Of a DNA stretch of 64,000 nucleotides, positions 19,603 through 28,214 are shown piece after piece. The DNA is from JBCCAG01 sp050331115 (lineage in GTDB: Bacteria > Cyanobacteriota > Cyanobacteriia > CAKZMO01). A program made the translations under genes and the position numbers. The DNA is taken from assembly GCA_050331115.1 (NCBI GenBank), contig JBHJHD010000043.1:124001-188000 (forward strand). Direction: 5' to 3'. Each line of letters opens with the position of its first letter. Positions within the stretch are counted from its first letter, which is position 1. A model generated the notes under the pieces. That model worked only from the letters and a program-made list of their open reading frames with translations, did no database searches and was not told the origin of the DNA.

Positions 19603-19668
19603 GGGGTAACCCTTGTGCGGAGAAGATTTAGCGTGCCGGGATCTGAGCGTATTGGAGTGATATGACCT

Positions 19669-20325
19669 CTAGCGGCGAGGGCGTCCGGTCCGCTGCTGCC
19701 GCCTAACCATCAGGCCCACCCAGCGCTTCCACTGGGCGAAGGCCTCATCGCTGGGCTCCGTCTGCCGCCAAGCGGTGCGCCCCATCAGGCGCAGCCGCCA
19801 CCGGTCCAGGGTGGGGTAGTCATCAAGCGAGACGCCGAGGCGGTGCATCAGGGGCAGCGCCGCTCCGGCCACGACGTCGGCTAGTGAGAGGCCATCGCCA
19901 CCAAAATAGTTTTGTTGAGCGAGCTGACTCGCCAGAAATCCTAGGGCTGGCGAGAGCCGCTCAGGAATCGATTCAGGCTGGGGGTCAGCCGCGAGGCGGG
20001 GCAGCTGAGTCACAAGCTCGTTCACCGTCACCATCTGCACCATACGCATTTGGGCTAGAGCCACAGGTGAGGTCGGCGTTAGCGGCTGGGCGGGAAATTT
20101 CGCCTCCAGGTAGTCCAGAATGGCCAGAGACTCGATCAGCGTCAGGTCCTCGTCCGTGAGCACGGGCACGTGGTGAAACGGGTTGAGCGCTGAGAACCGG
20201 GGCTGGCGGTTCTCCCCCGCTTTGAGGTTGACCTCGACCGGCTCAAAGTCCAGCCCTTTTTCTAGCAGCGCCAGCCAAACGCGGCGGGCAATGGGGGACA
20301 GGGGATGGTAGTGGAAAGTCAGCAT
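19669..20325 (-). CDS. Glutathione S-transferase family protein
   Basis: The 218-residue protein starts with a thioredoxin-like GST domain (MLTFHYHPLSPIARRVWLAL) in which Ser10 is the likely catalytic residue. The cis-Pro region HVPVLTDEDLTLIESLAIL supplies the glutathione gamma-glutamyl site. A helical C-terminal domain contains GLSLADVVAGAALPLMHRL. GSTs conjugate glutathione to electrophiles. Its start lies 45 bases from the end of a 14-bp inverted repeat (20371-20384) that matches the one before the upstream TetR gene. It is the first gene of the GST-adaptor-RND operon, so the module would detoxify and export one class of compound. Confidence 0.92.
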   Translation of the reverse strand: MLTFHYHPLSPIARRVWLALLEKGLDFEPVEVNLKAGENRQPRFSALNPFHHVPVLTDEDLTLIESLAILDYLEAKFPAQPLTPTSPVALAQMRMVQMVTVNELVTQLPRLAADPQPESIPERLSPALGFLASQLAQQNYFGGDGLSLADVVAGAALPLMHRLGVSLDDYPTLDRWRLRLMGRTAWRQTEPSDEAFAQWKRWVGLMVRRQQRTGRPRR

Positions 20326-20370
20326 GGTTTGAGTTCCGTAAAGGGTTTAGGGCTAGAAGCGATCGCAAAC

Positions 20371-20384
20371 AGACCAATCGGTCT
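20371..20384. promoter_or_regulatory. Probable TetR-family operator upstream of the GST-efflux operon
   Basis: AGACCAATCGGTCT is an inverted repeat with AGACC/GGTCT half-sites. The same half-sites and spacing occur at 21056-21069, before the TetR-family gene itself. It lies between the regulator stop and the GST start, where repression of the efflux operon would be exerted. The half-sites resemble those known for NemR-type regulators; the resemblance is from memory. Confidence 0.75.
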
Positions 20385-20422
20385 TTTCTGGAGCAAAAAA
20401 AGGGGGCTGTGCCTAGGAGCGC

Positions 20423-21040
20423 TCACTGGGATTCAGCGTCTGTTAGGCTGTCGTCTCTTAAGCTATCGATATATTTATCCAGGTGGACCTGAGCGCGCTG
20501 TAGGTGAACGCGATCGCCGCACAGCTTTGTCATCATCAGCGCGCCTTCCAGGGTTGAAATCAGAATCGTCGCGACCGCGTCGGCCTGCACTTCATCCCGA
20601 ACCTCGCCGCGCTGACGGCCCCGGTCGACGATGCGATGAATCAGCGATCGCCAGCGTCCCATGGCCTGCTGCGCCCGCTCTCGCAGGGCCGGGTGGGCGT
20701 CGTCGCTGTCGATGGCGGTGTTCATCAGCGGGCAGCCCCCGGCAATAGGCGCATCCTCAATGGCGGTGGTAAAGGTATAGACCATGGCGTTGAGGCGATC
20801 GATCGCCCCCTGATGCTCCTTGAGCACCTCAAGGTAGCGCTGAGCGACCTGCTGAAAGGCAAAGTCAAAGGCGGCGATCGCCAATTCGTCTTTACTGGAA
20901 AAATGATTGTAGATGCCGCCTTTTTTCAAGCCAGTGACCTTCATGATGTCGCTCATAGTGGCCCCCGCGTAGCCTTGCTGGTTAAACAGGGAGGCCGCGC
21001 GGAGGATGATATTGGCTCGGGTTTCGTCGGCTTTGGACAT
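20423..21040 (-). CDS. TetR/AcrR-family transcriptional regulator
   Basis: A TetR helix-turn-helix occupies the first 50 residues (ANIILRAASLFNQQGYAGAT, then GLKKGGIYNHFSSKDEL). A helical ligand domain with GGCPLMNTAIDSDDAHPALR follows. The Cys there could be a redox or electrophile sensor, as in NemR-like proteins, but that is inference. I chose the ATG at 21040 (205 residues). A TTG at 21049 would add MTA and sit closer to the operator. The inverted repeat at 21056-21069 lies 15 bases upstream and an AT-rich TTATAA sequence adjoins it, so autorepression is likely. A matching repeat precedes the downstream GST gene. Confidence 0.92.
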   Translation of the reverse strand: MSKADETRANIILRAASLFNQQGYAGATMSDIMKVTGLKKGGIYNHFSSKDELAIAAFDFAFQQVAQRYLEVLKEHQGAIDRLNAMVYTFTTAIEDAPIAGGCPLMNTAIDSDDAHPALRERAQQAMGRWRSLIHRIVDRGRQRGEVRDEVQADAVATILISTLEGALMMTKLCGDRVHLQRAQVHLDKYIDSLRDDSLTDAESQ

Positions 21041-21055
21041 CGCTGTCAACTTGAG

Positions 21056-21069
21056 AGACCGAGCGGTCT
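21056..21069. promoter_or_regulatory. Probable TetR-family operator upstream of the regulator gene
   Basis: AGACCGAGCGGTCT is an inverted repeat of AGACCG/CGGTCT around two bases. It shares 12 of 14 positions with the site at 20371-20384. It abuts TTATAA on the minus strand, which could be the -10 element of the regulator promoter, so bound repressor would block its own transcription. Confidence 0.75.
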
Positions 21070-21165
21070 TTTTATAACATTATCAGAGCTGTAGAACTTT
21101 TGTCCAGCGCGAACTCGCCGCTTGCTTTTGCACTGGCACAGCTGCTTATGACAGTCGCGGTAGAG

Positions 21166-21648
21166 TCATTCGGTCAGCCCCTTGGTCATGAAATCGCGAT
21201 TGTGCGCCTCAAACCCAAGCCGTCGATACAGACTCGCCGCGCTGTTGTCTCGCTCCACCTCTAGATGCAGCGCCCCGATTCCCTCCGCCAAGCAGACGCT
21301 CTCTAGGTAGGCGATCGCCGCCGTCCCTAGCCCCCGATTACGAGACTTAGGGCAGATGTAGAGCTCGTCTAAGATGGCGTCCCGTCCGCCGTACTCTAGG
21401 CTAAAGCCGAAGGTCAAAATGGCGTAGCCCACCGTTATAGCCGCGGGTCGTGCCTCAAATAGCTCGCCGCTGGGACACTCGCCGCCGTACTTAATTAGAC
21501 AAGCTTGCCCAAAGTGGGGCGATTCTATCAGCAGTGCTAGCGATCGCTGAGCCTTCGCGCGATCGAACGGATAGTTGGACTCCTGATAGAAAGCCTGCAC
21601 CAAACCTAGAAGCGCGGGAACATCAGCTTGAGTTGCTCGTCTAAACAT
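21166..21648 (-). CDS. GNAT-family N-acetyltransferase
   Basis: The 160-residue protein has the GNAT fold. It starts MFRRATQADVPALLGLVQAF. The beta-4/beta-5 region DAILDELYICPKSRNRGLGT carries the acetyl-CoA pyrophosphate loop (RNRGLGTAA). It ends with HLEVERDNSAASLYRRLGFE, the usual C-terminal signature. It would transfer an acetyl group from acetyl-CoA to an amine; the substrate is not predictable. It stands alone between the TetR gene and a divergent lipoprotein gene. Confidence 0.93.
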   Translation of the reverse strand: MFRRATQADVPALLGLVQAFYQESNYPFDRAKAQRSLALLIESPHFGQACLIKYGGECPSGELFEARPAAITVGYAILTFGFSLEYGGRDAILDELYICPKSRNRGLGTAAIAYLESVCLAEGIGALHLEVERDNSAASLYRRLGFEAHNRDFMTKGLTE

Positions 21649-21733
21649 GGCCGCTTCCTAGATCGCTTAACCTACACTTTACCTAAACCCAGTACGGTGA
21701 ATCTCGAACGAATATTGACACGTTAGAGCAGCG

Positions 21734-22375
21734 ATGAAGCAGCCAGGGCAATCTTTTAGGGCAGGCCCAATCCACACAAATCCTTCCATTCTTCCTGCTC
21801 TGAGCTTGGTCGAGCGCTGGATACTACCCGCTTGTGCGGTATCGCTACTTGCGGCGGGGTGTGAGCCCACGCTAGATACCGAAATCATTGCTGCGGACAT
21901 CTACGACGAGCTTGCCCAAACCAGCCTGCCCCTAGATGCGGTCGACTGCCCTAAAAACGTGCCGCTAGCCCCCGGCGAGTCGTTTTACTGCTGGGGAGAG
22001 CTGCCCAATGGTCCCTTCTCCATCAATGTTGTTCAGGATGACCAAGGTGCGGTGTCTTGGGATGTTCCCACCTCTCGCCAGGTCCTCAACCTCAGCAGCC
22101 TCGAAACCTACTTCCGCGACGCGATCCGCGAAGAGACCGGGGAAATCAGCGACGTTGATTGCGGCGGGGAGTACCGGGTTAACCGTCCGGGCGATCGCTT
22201 TGACTGCCGCCTGAGGGACGCCATTTTCATCGAAGCGGATGAGCGTCAGCTAGCGGCGATTCAGGTGCAGGTCGACTCCCAGGGCAACGTCAACTGGCAG
22301 CAGATGCGCAGCCTGATAGACGAGGACAGCGCCGACGGCGAGACGGCTAACGCGGGTCAAGACGAGGCGGCATAG
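21734..22375 (+). CDS. Lipoprotein with two DUF4333-like domains
   Basis: The 213-residue protein has an N-terminal hydrophobic stretch ending in a lipobox (CAVSLLAAGC). Two similar domains follow at about 45-110 and 115-185. Each has a VDC-type Cys, a second Cys and a strand ending in GxVxW (LDAVDCPKNVPLAPGESFYC and ISDVDCGGEYRVNRPGDRFDC; GAVSWDVP and GNVNWQQM). This is the DUF4333 pattern and the Cys pairs should form disulfides. The function of the family is unknown. It is divergent from the GNAT gene. Confidence 0.75.
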   Translation: MKQPGQSFRAGPIHTNPSILPALSLVERWILPACAVSLLAAGCEPTLDTEIIAADIYDELAQTSLPLDAVDCPKNVPLAPGESFYCWGELPNGPFSINVVQDDQGAVSWDVPTSRQVLNLSSLETYFRDAIREETGEISDVDCGGEYRVNRPGDRFDCRLRDAIFIEADERQLAAIQVQVDSQGNVNWQQMRSLIDEDSADGETANAGQDEAA

Positions 22376-22394
22376 GCAGACGGGCGGCCGCACC

Positions 22395-22973
22395 TCAGCT
22401 TACTAGCGCCATTGAGTTGGCCGTCAGCGGGATTAGCTGCGCCGTTGTTTGCAGATGGTGCATGTGCTGAAACAGCTTCCAGCAGTAGTCTTCAGGCAGT
22501 CCGCAGGTCGTCGCCCCCCTCATGACGACGGTAAAGTACCAGTCGTTGGGGGCCAGCTCTTGGTCGTGTTTTTCTAGTACGGTATAGGTGCGCACGTTGC
22601 CAATCGATTGGGTTTTGCAGGCGACGGTCACCAAAGTGTGGCAGTAGCCCTCTTCCCGCTCGTCTAAGGGGCCACTCAAGCGCCAGGGCAGTCGATAGAG
22701 CACCCCTTCCACGGTGCTGCTGGCGTCGGGCACCACGTCTAATACGCCGCAGTTGCGCCGCCGCGATCGCCGAAAAAATCCTAGCCTATAGCCTTTCAGG
22801 GTCGCTGCACCTACCACATAGGGATGGGTATGCTCGCCGAGCGATCGCTTTAGATCGACAGGGCACATGCAGGAGCCGTAGGCAAAGTAGTAAAAGTGAG
22901 ATAAGTCTTGGCTATCAGCACCAAGGCTGCCAGATCGTGCTGGAGGCTGCGAACCGTGGGGAAACTCCGTCAT
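22395..22973 (-). CDS. Gamma-glutamylcyclotransferase-like protein
   Basis: The 192-residue protein contains the GGCT substrate-loop motif YFAYGSCMCPVDLKR at about 29. The core strands ATLKGYRLGFFRRS and STVEGVLYRLPW follow. GGCT-fold enzymes cleave gamma-glutamyl amino acids or glutathione to 5-oxoproline. Which substrate this one uses cannot be told. It faces the DUF4333 lipoprotein gene, 19 bases away. Confidence 0.8.
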   Translation of the reverse strand: MTEFPHGSQPPARSGSLGADSQDLSHFYYFAYGSCMCPVDLKRSLGEHTHPYVVGAATLKGYRLGFFRRSRRRNCGVLDVVPDASSTVEGVLYRLPWRLSGPLDEREEGYCHTLVTVACKTQSIGNVRTYTVLEKHDQELAPNDWYFTVVMRGATTCGLPEDYCWKLFQHMHHLQTTAQLIPLTANSMALVS

Positions 22974-23042
22974 TTAGGTTTTGAATATGGCGCTACTCTA
23001 ATGGGCAACTGGGGCGAAAAAATCTTGATGGAGCAAATTAAG

Positions 23043-23771
23043 TTAGGGCAAAGCGGGGGCGGGCCCGGCCTCTGCGCTGGCGGGCGCGCTTACGGTGCAG
23101 GTGCTCGGGTTAGGAGTCTGGGTTTCGGCGATGACGCTAGCGTAACCCGCCGTAGTCAAAAGCTGGGTGACCACAGTTTCCGCCCGCTGATTGGCCTGCA
23201 GCAGCAGATCATTGTCACAGGCCGCCGTCACAATCCGCTCAAGGGTTTCCTGCTGAGCCGCGGACTGTAGGTCCGCCGCCGCATCGGGGCCGAGCCCTAA
23301 AAATCCCCGATCGTAGTCGAATACTTTAGACTGGTTGACGTCGATTTTGTAGTCCAGCACGCGGGGCGGCGGCAGCTGAATGCGCAGGTCATCCCCATCT
23401 ACCGCAACGCTAGCGGCGTCAATCTCGCTGAGATCGACCCCAGCGCGTACTTCACCATGGGCGATATACAGCAGCGTCGTTCGCCCCACCACAAAGTTTC
23501 CCACGACGCGATCGCGGCTGGAAGGAACAACGGCCTCCATGGTGTAGATTGCGGTGGTCAGCTCACTCGCACCGCGAATCTGACTCACCACGATGGCGCG
23601 CGGATCGACCTTCGCCGCTGACTCGAAAGAAAACAGGGACATCAGCCGCTCTTGAAAGCTCGAGCCCGCCCGCCAGATTCCCGCCGCCAGCAGCAGGGCC
23701 AGCAGCAGACAGCCGCCTTGAACCATAAGGAAGAGGCGGTGCCACAGGCGATTGAAGGGTTGATTTTCCAT
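23043..23771 (-). CDS. DUF4230 membrane-anchored protein
   Basis: The 242-residue protein has one N-terminal helix (LFLMVQGGCLLLALLLAAGI). A DUF4230 domain follows (VVSQIRGASELTTAIYTMEA, LLYIAHGEVRAGVDLSEI, VDGDDLRIQLPPPRVLDYKI). The tail is rich in Pro and Ala. The family is widespread in cyanobacteria and other bacteria with no assigned role. It is divergent from ndhM across about 150 bases. Confidence 0.82.
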   Translation of the reverse strand: MENQPFNRLWHRLFLMVQGGCLLLALLLAAGIWRAGSSFQERLMSLFSFESAAKVDPRAIVVSQIRGASELTTAIYTMEAVVPSSRDRVVGNFVVGRTTLLYIAHGEVRAGVDLSEIDAASVAVDGDDLRIQLPPPRVLDYKIDVNQSKVFDYDRGFLGLGPDAAADLQSAAQQETLERIVTAACDNDLLLQANQRAETVVTQLLTTAGYASVIAETQTPNPSTCTVSAPASAEAGPAPALP

Positions 23772-23925
23772 GGCGCTAAAATTCCACTGCGCTAAAAAAG
23801 GTGCTCGAACAAGCAGCCGCCTTGATTATTGATATCTCCAGTGTAGTCAATCATGGTGATCATTATCTCTGGGCGCTGTATCCTAGAAGTCCTGGGGTTA
23901 TTTCTTGAAAGGGTTGGAAGTTTTT

Positions 23926-24270
23926 ATGCTGCTGAAATCAACCACGCGCCACATTCGCATCTTTAGCGCCGAAATAAACAACGACGCTATGGTGGCGAGT
24001 GAAAATAAACTGACGCTCGATGTCGATCCTGACAACGAGCTGAACTGGAACGATGCTGCGCTCCAGTCGGTTTACCGCAGGTTTGACGAGCTCGTCGAGG
24101 GTTACGCTGGCGCAGATCTGACGGATTACAACCTGCGGCGTATTGGCTCAGACCTAGAGCACTTCGTGCGATCGCTGCTTCAATCGGGTGAGGTGACCTA
24201 CAATTTAGAGGCCCGCGTCCGCAACTATAGCCTGGGGCTGCCTAGAACTGACTCAGATATTACGGTATAG
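23926..24270 (+). CDS. ndhM: NAD(P)H-quinone oxidoreductase subunit M
   Basis: This 114-residue protein is the cyanobacterial and plastid-specific NdhM subunit of the thylakoid NDH-1 complex, which serves cyclic electron flow and respiration. It reads MLLKSTTRHIRIFSAEI, LTLDVDPDNELNWND and LVEGYAGADLTDYNLRRIG. The ATG at 23926 has GGAAG five bases upstream and matches the usual N-terminus. A TTG at 23905 is unlikely. No membrane segment is present, as expected for this peripheral subunit. It is the firmest cyanobacterial marker in the window. Confidence 0.95.
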   Translation: MLLKSTTRHIRIFSAEINNDAMVASENKLTLDVDPDNELNWNDAALQSVYRRFDELVEGYAGADLTDYNLRRIGSDLEHFVRSLLQSGEVTYNLEARVRNYSLGLPRTDSDITV

Positions 24271-24446
24271 ACCTGTCCAGTATCGGCAGCTGGGCTCAAC
24301 GCTAGGTCGGATGACCTAAGGACCCGCAGGCAGCGCCACCTTGGCGGTAAACTTATACCAAACCGCTACAGAATTGAGCGGTCCAATTGATTTAGGGTGT
24401 CGTAATTAGCAGCGCGATTTATGGTGCTAGCCCACGGCAGACTTGC

Positions 24447-27044
24447 ATGCTCCAATGTCCTAATTATCAGTGCCAGGCGTCTAACGCTGAAAGCAGCCGC
24501 TTTTGTCAGCGGTGCCGGACGCCGCTGCGGAAGCGCTACCTGTGGGCCGTTGGGCTAGCGTCACAAGTCGCTGCCCAGGACCCGATAGCCGGACGGTATC
24601 GTCACCAGGGCAGCCGCATTTTCCTAGACCTCCAGCCGGGGACGCCGCCAGAAACGCTGGCCGAGGTCCCGGCGGCGGTGCTGCCCTATCTGCACCTGGC
24701 GGATTACCGACTTCATCTGCCCCAGGTCTACGGATGGGTGGACCACCCCTCCGCTTCAGAGGCCGTGCTGCTGCTGTCTGACCCGGCAATCTATCGCCCC
24801 AGCATCTATACGGCTGACGAAGCTGCATCTGGGCAGTCGTCAAGCGGCGAGCCACAGTTCGGTGATGCCGTTAAATCTGACAGTACGCAGTCTGGCAGTA
24901 TGCAATCTGGCGTCGCAGACCAGGCCGATAGCTCTAGCGGCGCGGACTTTACTGCTCAGAGCAGTAATCCGATCCTCTTACCCAAGCTAGAAGACTGCTG
25001 GCGCAGTGCGTCAACTTGGCGGCGGCTCAACTGGCTTTGGCAGCTGGCTCAGCTTTGGCAGCCGCTGCAGCGGGAGCAGGTCGCTTCATCACTGCTCTCC
25101 CCCGACTTGATACGGACTGAAGGCGCTTTGGTCCGCCTGCTTGAGCTTAAGCGCGACCCGGCTGCCGATCGCAACGTTTCGTCACCTGCCCTATTTCAGC
25201 TGGGTCAGGTTTGGCAAAGCTGGGTTGATTCAAACGACACCGACAGCAGATTTTTCGCATCGCTCAGCCAGCATCTTATCGACGGCAAAATCGAGCAGCC
25301 GGGCCAGCTTATAGCGGTTCTAGAGGGGGCGATCGCTCAGCTCAGCCAGACCCGCTCCCAGTCCCTTCACCTAGTGACCCAAACCGATCAGGGGCCGAGC
25401 CGAGCGCGCAACGAGGACGCCTGTTTCCCGCCCAGCGGCAATAAATTAACCTATTCGGGCGATCGCCTTGACGGTGATACCTCAGAGGATGAGGGGACAG
25501 ACCCCCCGGTACTTATTGTCTGTGATGGCATTGGCGGTCATCAGGGCGGCGACGTCGCCTCTCAGCTCGCCATCCACGCTGTCTGCGACCATCTAATTGA
25601 GCAAACAAGCGTCGGCGACCCCTCAGAAACCTTCCGGCAGATGTCGGACGCGATCTACGACGCCAACGACCTCATCAGCCACCGCAACGACGGCGAGCAG
25701 CGCCGAAATCGCCAGCGGATGGGAACCACGCTGGTCATGGCTCTGGTTCACGACTATGCGTGCTACATCAGCCACGTAGGCGACAGCCGCGCCTACTGGA
25801 TTACCCGCTGGGGCTGTCATCAAGTGACGCTCGACGATGACGTCGCCTCACGGGCGGTACGAATGGGACAGGCGACCCATCCATCTGCCCTCAGTCAACC
25901 CAGCGCAGGTTCGCTGGTGCAGGCGCTGGGAATGGCCGATTCTATGTCGCTTCACCCAACGGTCCAGCGGCTCCTGCTCGATGACTCGGGGCTCTTGCTG
26001 CTGTGCTCCGACGGCCTGAGCGACAACGATTTAGTCGAATCGATCTGGCAGTATGCCCTGCTGCCTGCCCTGGCAGGTGAGAAAGACCTCAGCAGCGCTA
26101 GCCGCGAGCTTGTTACCCTCGCCAACACCCAAAACGGCTACGATAACGTCACGGTCGGATTGATGCGGTGGGAAGCAACAGCTCCAGTCCTCTCTTCGGC
26201 TAAAGTCCTCACGCTCAACGTGCCGCCCCCGCGGTGCGACTTCCCGTCTACACGGCTGCAGCTTGGACAGGGGCACAGGAGATCTGGTCCTGACGAATCT
26301 CGAAAAACAACTTCGCCTCTCGCGCAGTCTACACTAGCAGGGGAGGCTTTGCCGTCGACCGCCGACCAGCCAGAGCCAGTAACGCCCATTGCGCTCAAAA
26401 CAGATCTACGCCGCTCGGCGGGCCTGATGCCCTTGCTAGCCGGTATTGTTATTTTGCTGGGGCTAGGGGGCTTTTTGATCTACGCTTTTGTTCCCTCTAT
26501 TGGCAACCGCTTTCATCGCTCAAGTTCTACGGAGGACGCCGCCGACTCACCGTCGCCTATCGCCGACGCGACCCAGGGCGTAGCCGATAACGTGCCGCTG
26601 ACGGTGGGCACACAGCTTCGCGTCGGTGGCGATGCAGAGCGGGTCTTAAGGCTCCAGGCTTACGCTGCTCCCAGCGAGATCGATAGACCAATCAATACCG
26701 CCAGTACAGATACAGAGGGACTAGAGACTAGAGAAGAACCCACCGAACCTGTAGGCCATGTTATGTCAGGCACGCTCGTCGAGATTTTAGGCCGATCCGA
26801 GCTTTCACAATCGGTGCAGTGGATTGAGCTTCGAGTTTGCGCTCTTCCACCTCTCTCTGCCGGTTCTGGAGCGCTTGAATCTGGAGCGCTCGAATCCGAA
26901 GAGGCTAGCTCTACCCCCTCGCCAAGGGTAAAGGCGCTGCTGCAGGCGGGCGAAACCGCCTGGTTTCCCGAGGCAACGCTGACCGCAGTTGGCCTACAGG
27001 CTCTAGCTGGGGAGGCGATCGCCTGCCCGCCTGCAGCAAACTGA
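24447..27044 (+). CDS. Zinc-ribbon PP2C-type serine/threonine phosphatase with membrane anchor
   Basis: The 865-residue protein begins with a zinc ribbon (Cys4, Cys9, Cys20, Cys23). A region of about 280 residues follows that resembles the degenerate kinase-like N-terminus of other cyanobacterial phosphatases. The PP2C domain spans about 305-573. Its metal and phosphate motifs are intact: TDQGPSRARNEDAC, VCDGIGGHQGGDVA, HVGDSRAYW, LLCSDGLSDND and GYDNVTVGL. One transmembrane helix lies near 655-680 (LMPLLAGIVILLGLGGFLIY), and an SH3-like extracytoplasmic tail follows. It would remove phosphate from Ser/Thr on the cytoplasmic side. Two FHA proteins, which read phosphothreonine, are encoded 3-10 kb downstream. 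Confidence 0.92.
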   Translation: MLQCPNYQCQASNAESSRFCQRCRTPLRKRYLWAVGLASQVAAQDPIAGRYRHQGSRIFLDLQPGTPPETLAEVPAAVLPYLHLADYRLHLPQVYGWVDHPSASEAVLLLSDPAIYRPSIYTADEAASGQSSSGEPQFGDAVKSDSTQSGSMQSGVADQADSSSGADFTAQSSNPILLPKLEDCWRSASTWRRLNWLWQLAQLWQPLQREQVASSLLSPDLIRTEGALVRLLELKRDPAADRNVSSPALFQLGQVWQSWVDSNDTDSRFFASLSQHLIDGKIEQPGQLIAVLEGAIAQLSQTRSQSLHLVTQTDQGPSRARNEDACFPPSGNKLTYSGDRLDGDTSEDEGTDPPVLIVCDGIGGHQGGDVASQLAIHAVCDHLIEQTSVGDPSETFRQMSDAIYDANDLISHRNDGEQRRNRQRMGTTLVMALVHDYACYISHVGDSRAYWITRWGCHQVTLDDDVASRAVRMGQATHPSALSQPSAGSLVQALGMADSMSLHPTVQRLLLDDSGLLLLCSDGLSDNDLVESIWQYALLPALAGEKDLSSASRELVTLANTQNGYDNVTVGLMRWEATAPVLSSAKVLTLNVPPPRCDFPSTRLQLGQGHRRSGPDESRKTTSPLAQSTLAGEALPSTADQPEPVTPIALKTDLRRSAGLMPLLAGIVILLGLGGFLIYAFVPSIGNRFHRSSSTEDAADSPSPIADATQGVADNVPLTVGTQLRVGGDAERVLRLQAYAAPSEIDRPINTASTDTEGLETREEPTEPVGHVMSGTLVEILGRSELSQSVQWIELRVCALPPLSAGSGALESGALESEEASSTPSPRVKALLQAGETAWFPEATLTAVGLQALAGEAIACPPAAN

Positions 27045-27077
27045 TTAAGCAACCTTTGGAGCGCCTTTAAAATTCAA

Positions 27078-27111
27078 AAGGATAGTCAGAACAACGCGTC
27101 TAACTATCCTT
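27078..27111. terminator. Hairpin downstream of the PP2C gene
   Basis: AAGGATAGT (27078-27086) pairs with ACTATCCTT (27103-27111) around a 16-base loop, 34 bases after the PP2C stop. No T-run follows on the plus strand, so it is an atypical terminator at best. It lies between two convergent genes. Confidence 0.4.
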
Positions 27112-27212
27112 GAAGACTTGGCCCCGTTTGTAATTGCTTTGAACAGCTTCACAAAACGCAAACCACAAACGATACGGAAACAGGCTTAGCTGCCTTGAAA
27201 AAGCGCTACGGT

Positions 27213-27959
27213 CTATGCTTGGCTACTAGCCTCAGCATTCTGCTCTTTCCGCTTGCGTAGCGCGGCTACGCCCATACCAATTAGGCCAGGAAGCAGCGCC
27301 GGTGTGGGAACCGTACCCGTACCAACGCCGCTCTCACCCTGAGGGCTGCCCTTGAAGTCGATGCTTTGATACCGCACCACGAAATCCGTGAAGCTGAAGC
27401 TGACTTTGTTGGCGTCGCCCGAAAAATTAAATATGCTTTGGAAGGAGGCAGATTCCCCAAGTCCAACGCCAGCGCCACCGCCGCCGGTACAGCTATTTTT
27501 ACCAGTAAAGCACACGTCCACGCTACCACCGCTGATCTTGGGCTGTGGAACCTTACCGTTTAGCTTGACGTTTTTCAGAGGGTTGTTCTCTTGAGATACG
27601 GAAGCATTATCCAGATCTGGATCCACGTTGAAGCCGAGCCCAGATACCCTCACGGAGTCAAACTTGGCGGCGCTAGAGGTGTTTTTAAGAAGGACATCGA
27701 AGATAGCCTGCGAGCCCCCGTCATAGGCTTGGGCCAGCGTAAACTTAGCTTCCGAAGTTAGCCCTTCGGTAAGGTTTTCGTTGATGTAGCCATCAAAGAA
27801 GAACACCTCGAAGCTCGTTCCGGCTTGATCACCGTTGTGAATCGTAGCGCGGTTCTCATCCCAGCTGAATGCGGAAGCAGGCTGGGCTTTGACGACGGAC
27901 AACATCGGTACAGCCCCTAACCCCAGTAGAAGCGAACCCATCAAATATCCAAGGCGCAT
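27213..27959 (-). CDS. Secreted PTPA-CTERM sorting-domain protein
   Basis: The 248-residue protein has a signal peptide (MGSLLLGLGAVPMLSVVKAQ, cleavage near ASA-FSWDE). The body is beta-rich and contains two Cys in DVCFTGKNSCTG. The C-terminus is a classical exosortase target: PTPA, a hydrophobic helix (LLPGLIGMGVAAL) and a basic tail RKRKEQ. This PTPA variant is the type processed by cyanoexosortases. The cyanoexosortase gene lies directly upstream in the same direction, 255 bases away, so this is its likely dedicated substrate. The mature protein should be released or attached at the cell surface. The function of the body is unknown. Confidence 0.85.
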   Translation of the reverse strand: MRLGYLMGSLLLGLGAVPMLSVVKAQPASAFSWDENRATIHNGDQAGTSFEVFFFDGYINENLTEGLTSEAKFTLAQAYDGGSQAIFDVLLKNTSSAAKFDSVRVSGLGFNVDPDLDNASVSQENNPLKNVKLNGKVPQPKISGGSVDVCFTGKNSCTGGGGAGVGLGESASFQSIFNFSGDANKVSFSFTDFVVRYQSIDFKGSPQGESGVGTGTVPTPALLPGLIGMGVAALRKRKEQNAEASSQA

Positions 27960-28214
27960 ATCATTCTCCTAAATCGTGTAAATATAAATCTTTAACGCAC
28001 ACAGCCCTTGATCGTGACAAACGCTGCTCTAAGAGATATGAGGAAGCATTGATGTCATCGGTATAAATATACACTGAGTTCGCTGCCAAAATCAATTGAA
28101 CATTTACCCTTTCTTCGAATCTTTACGTAATCAAAGAAAATCCTCAAAGATAGAGATGTACCAGGTCAATGAGAATGGGAGCCGCCATAGCGCATAAAGC
28201 GCTTTAGCATCGGG

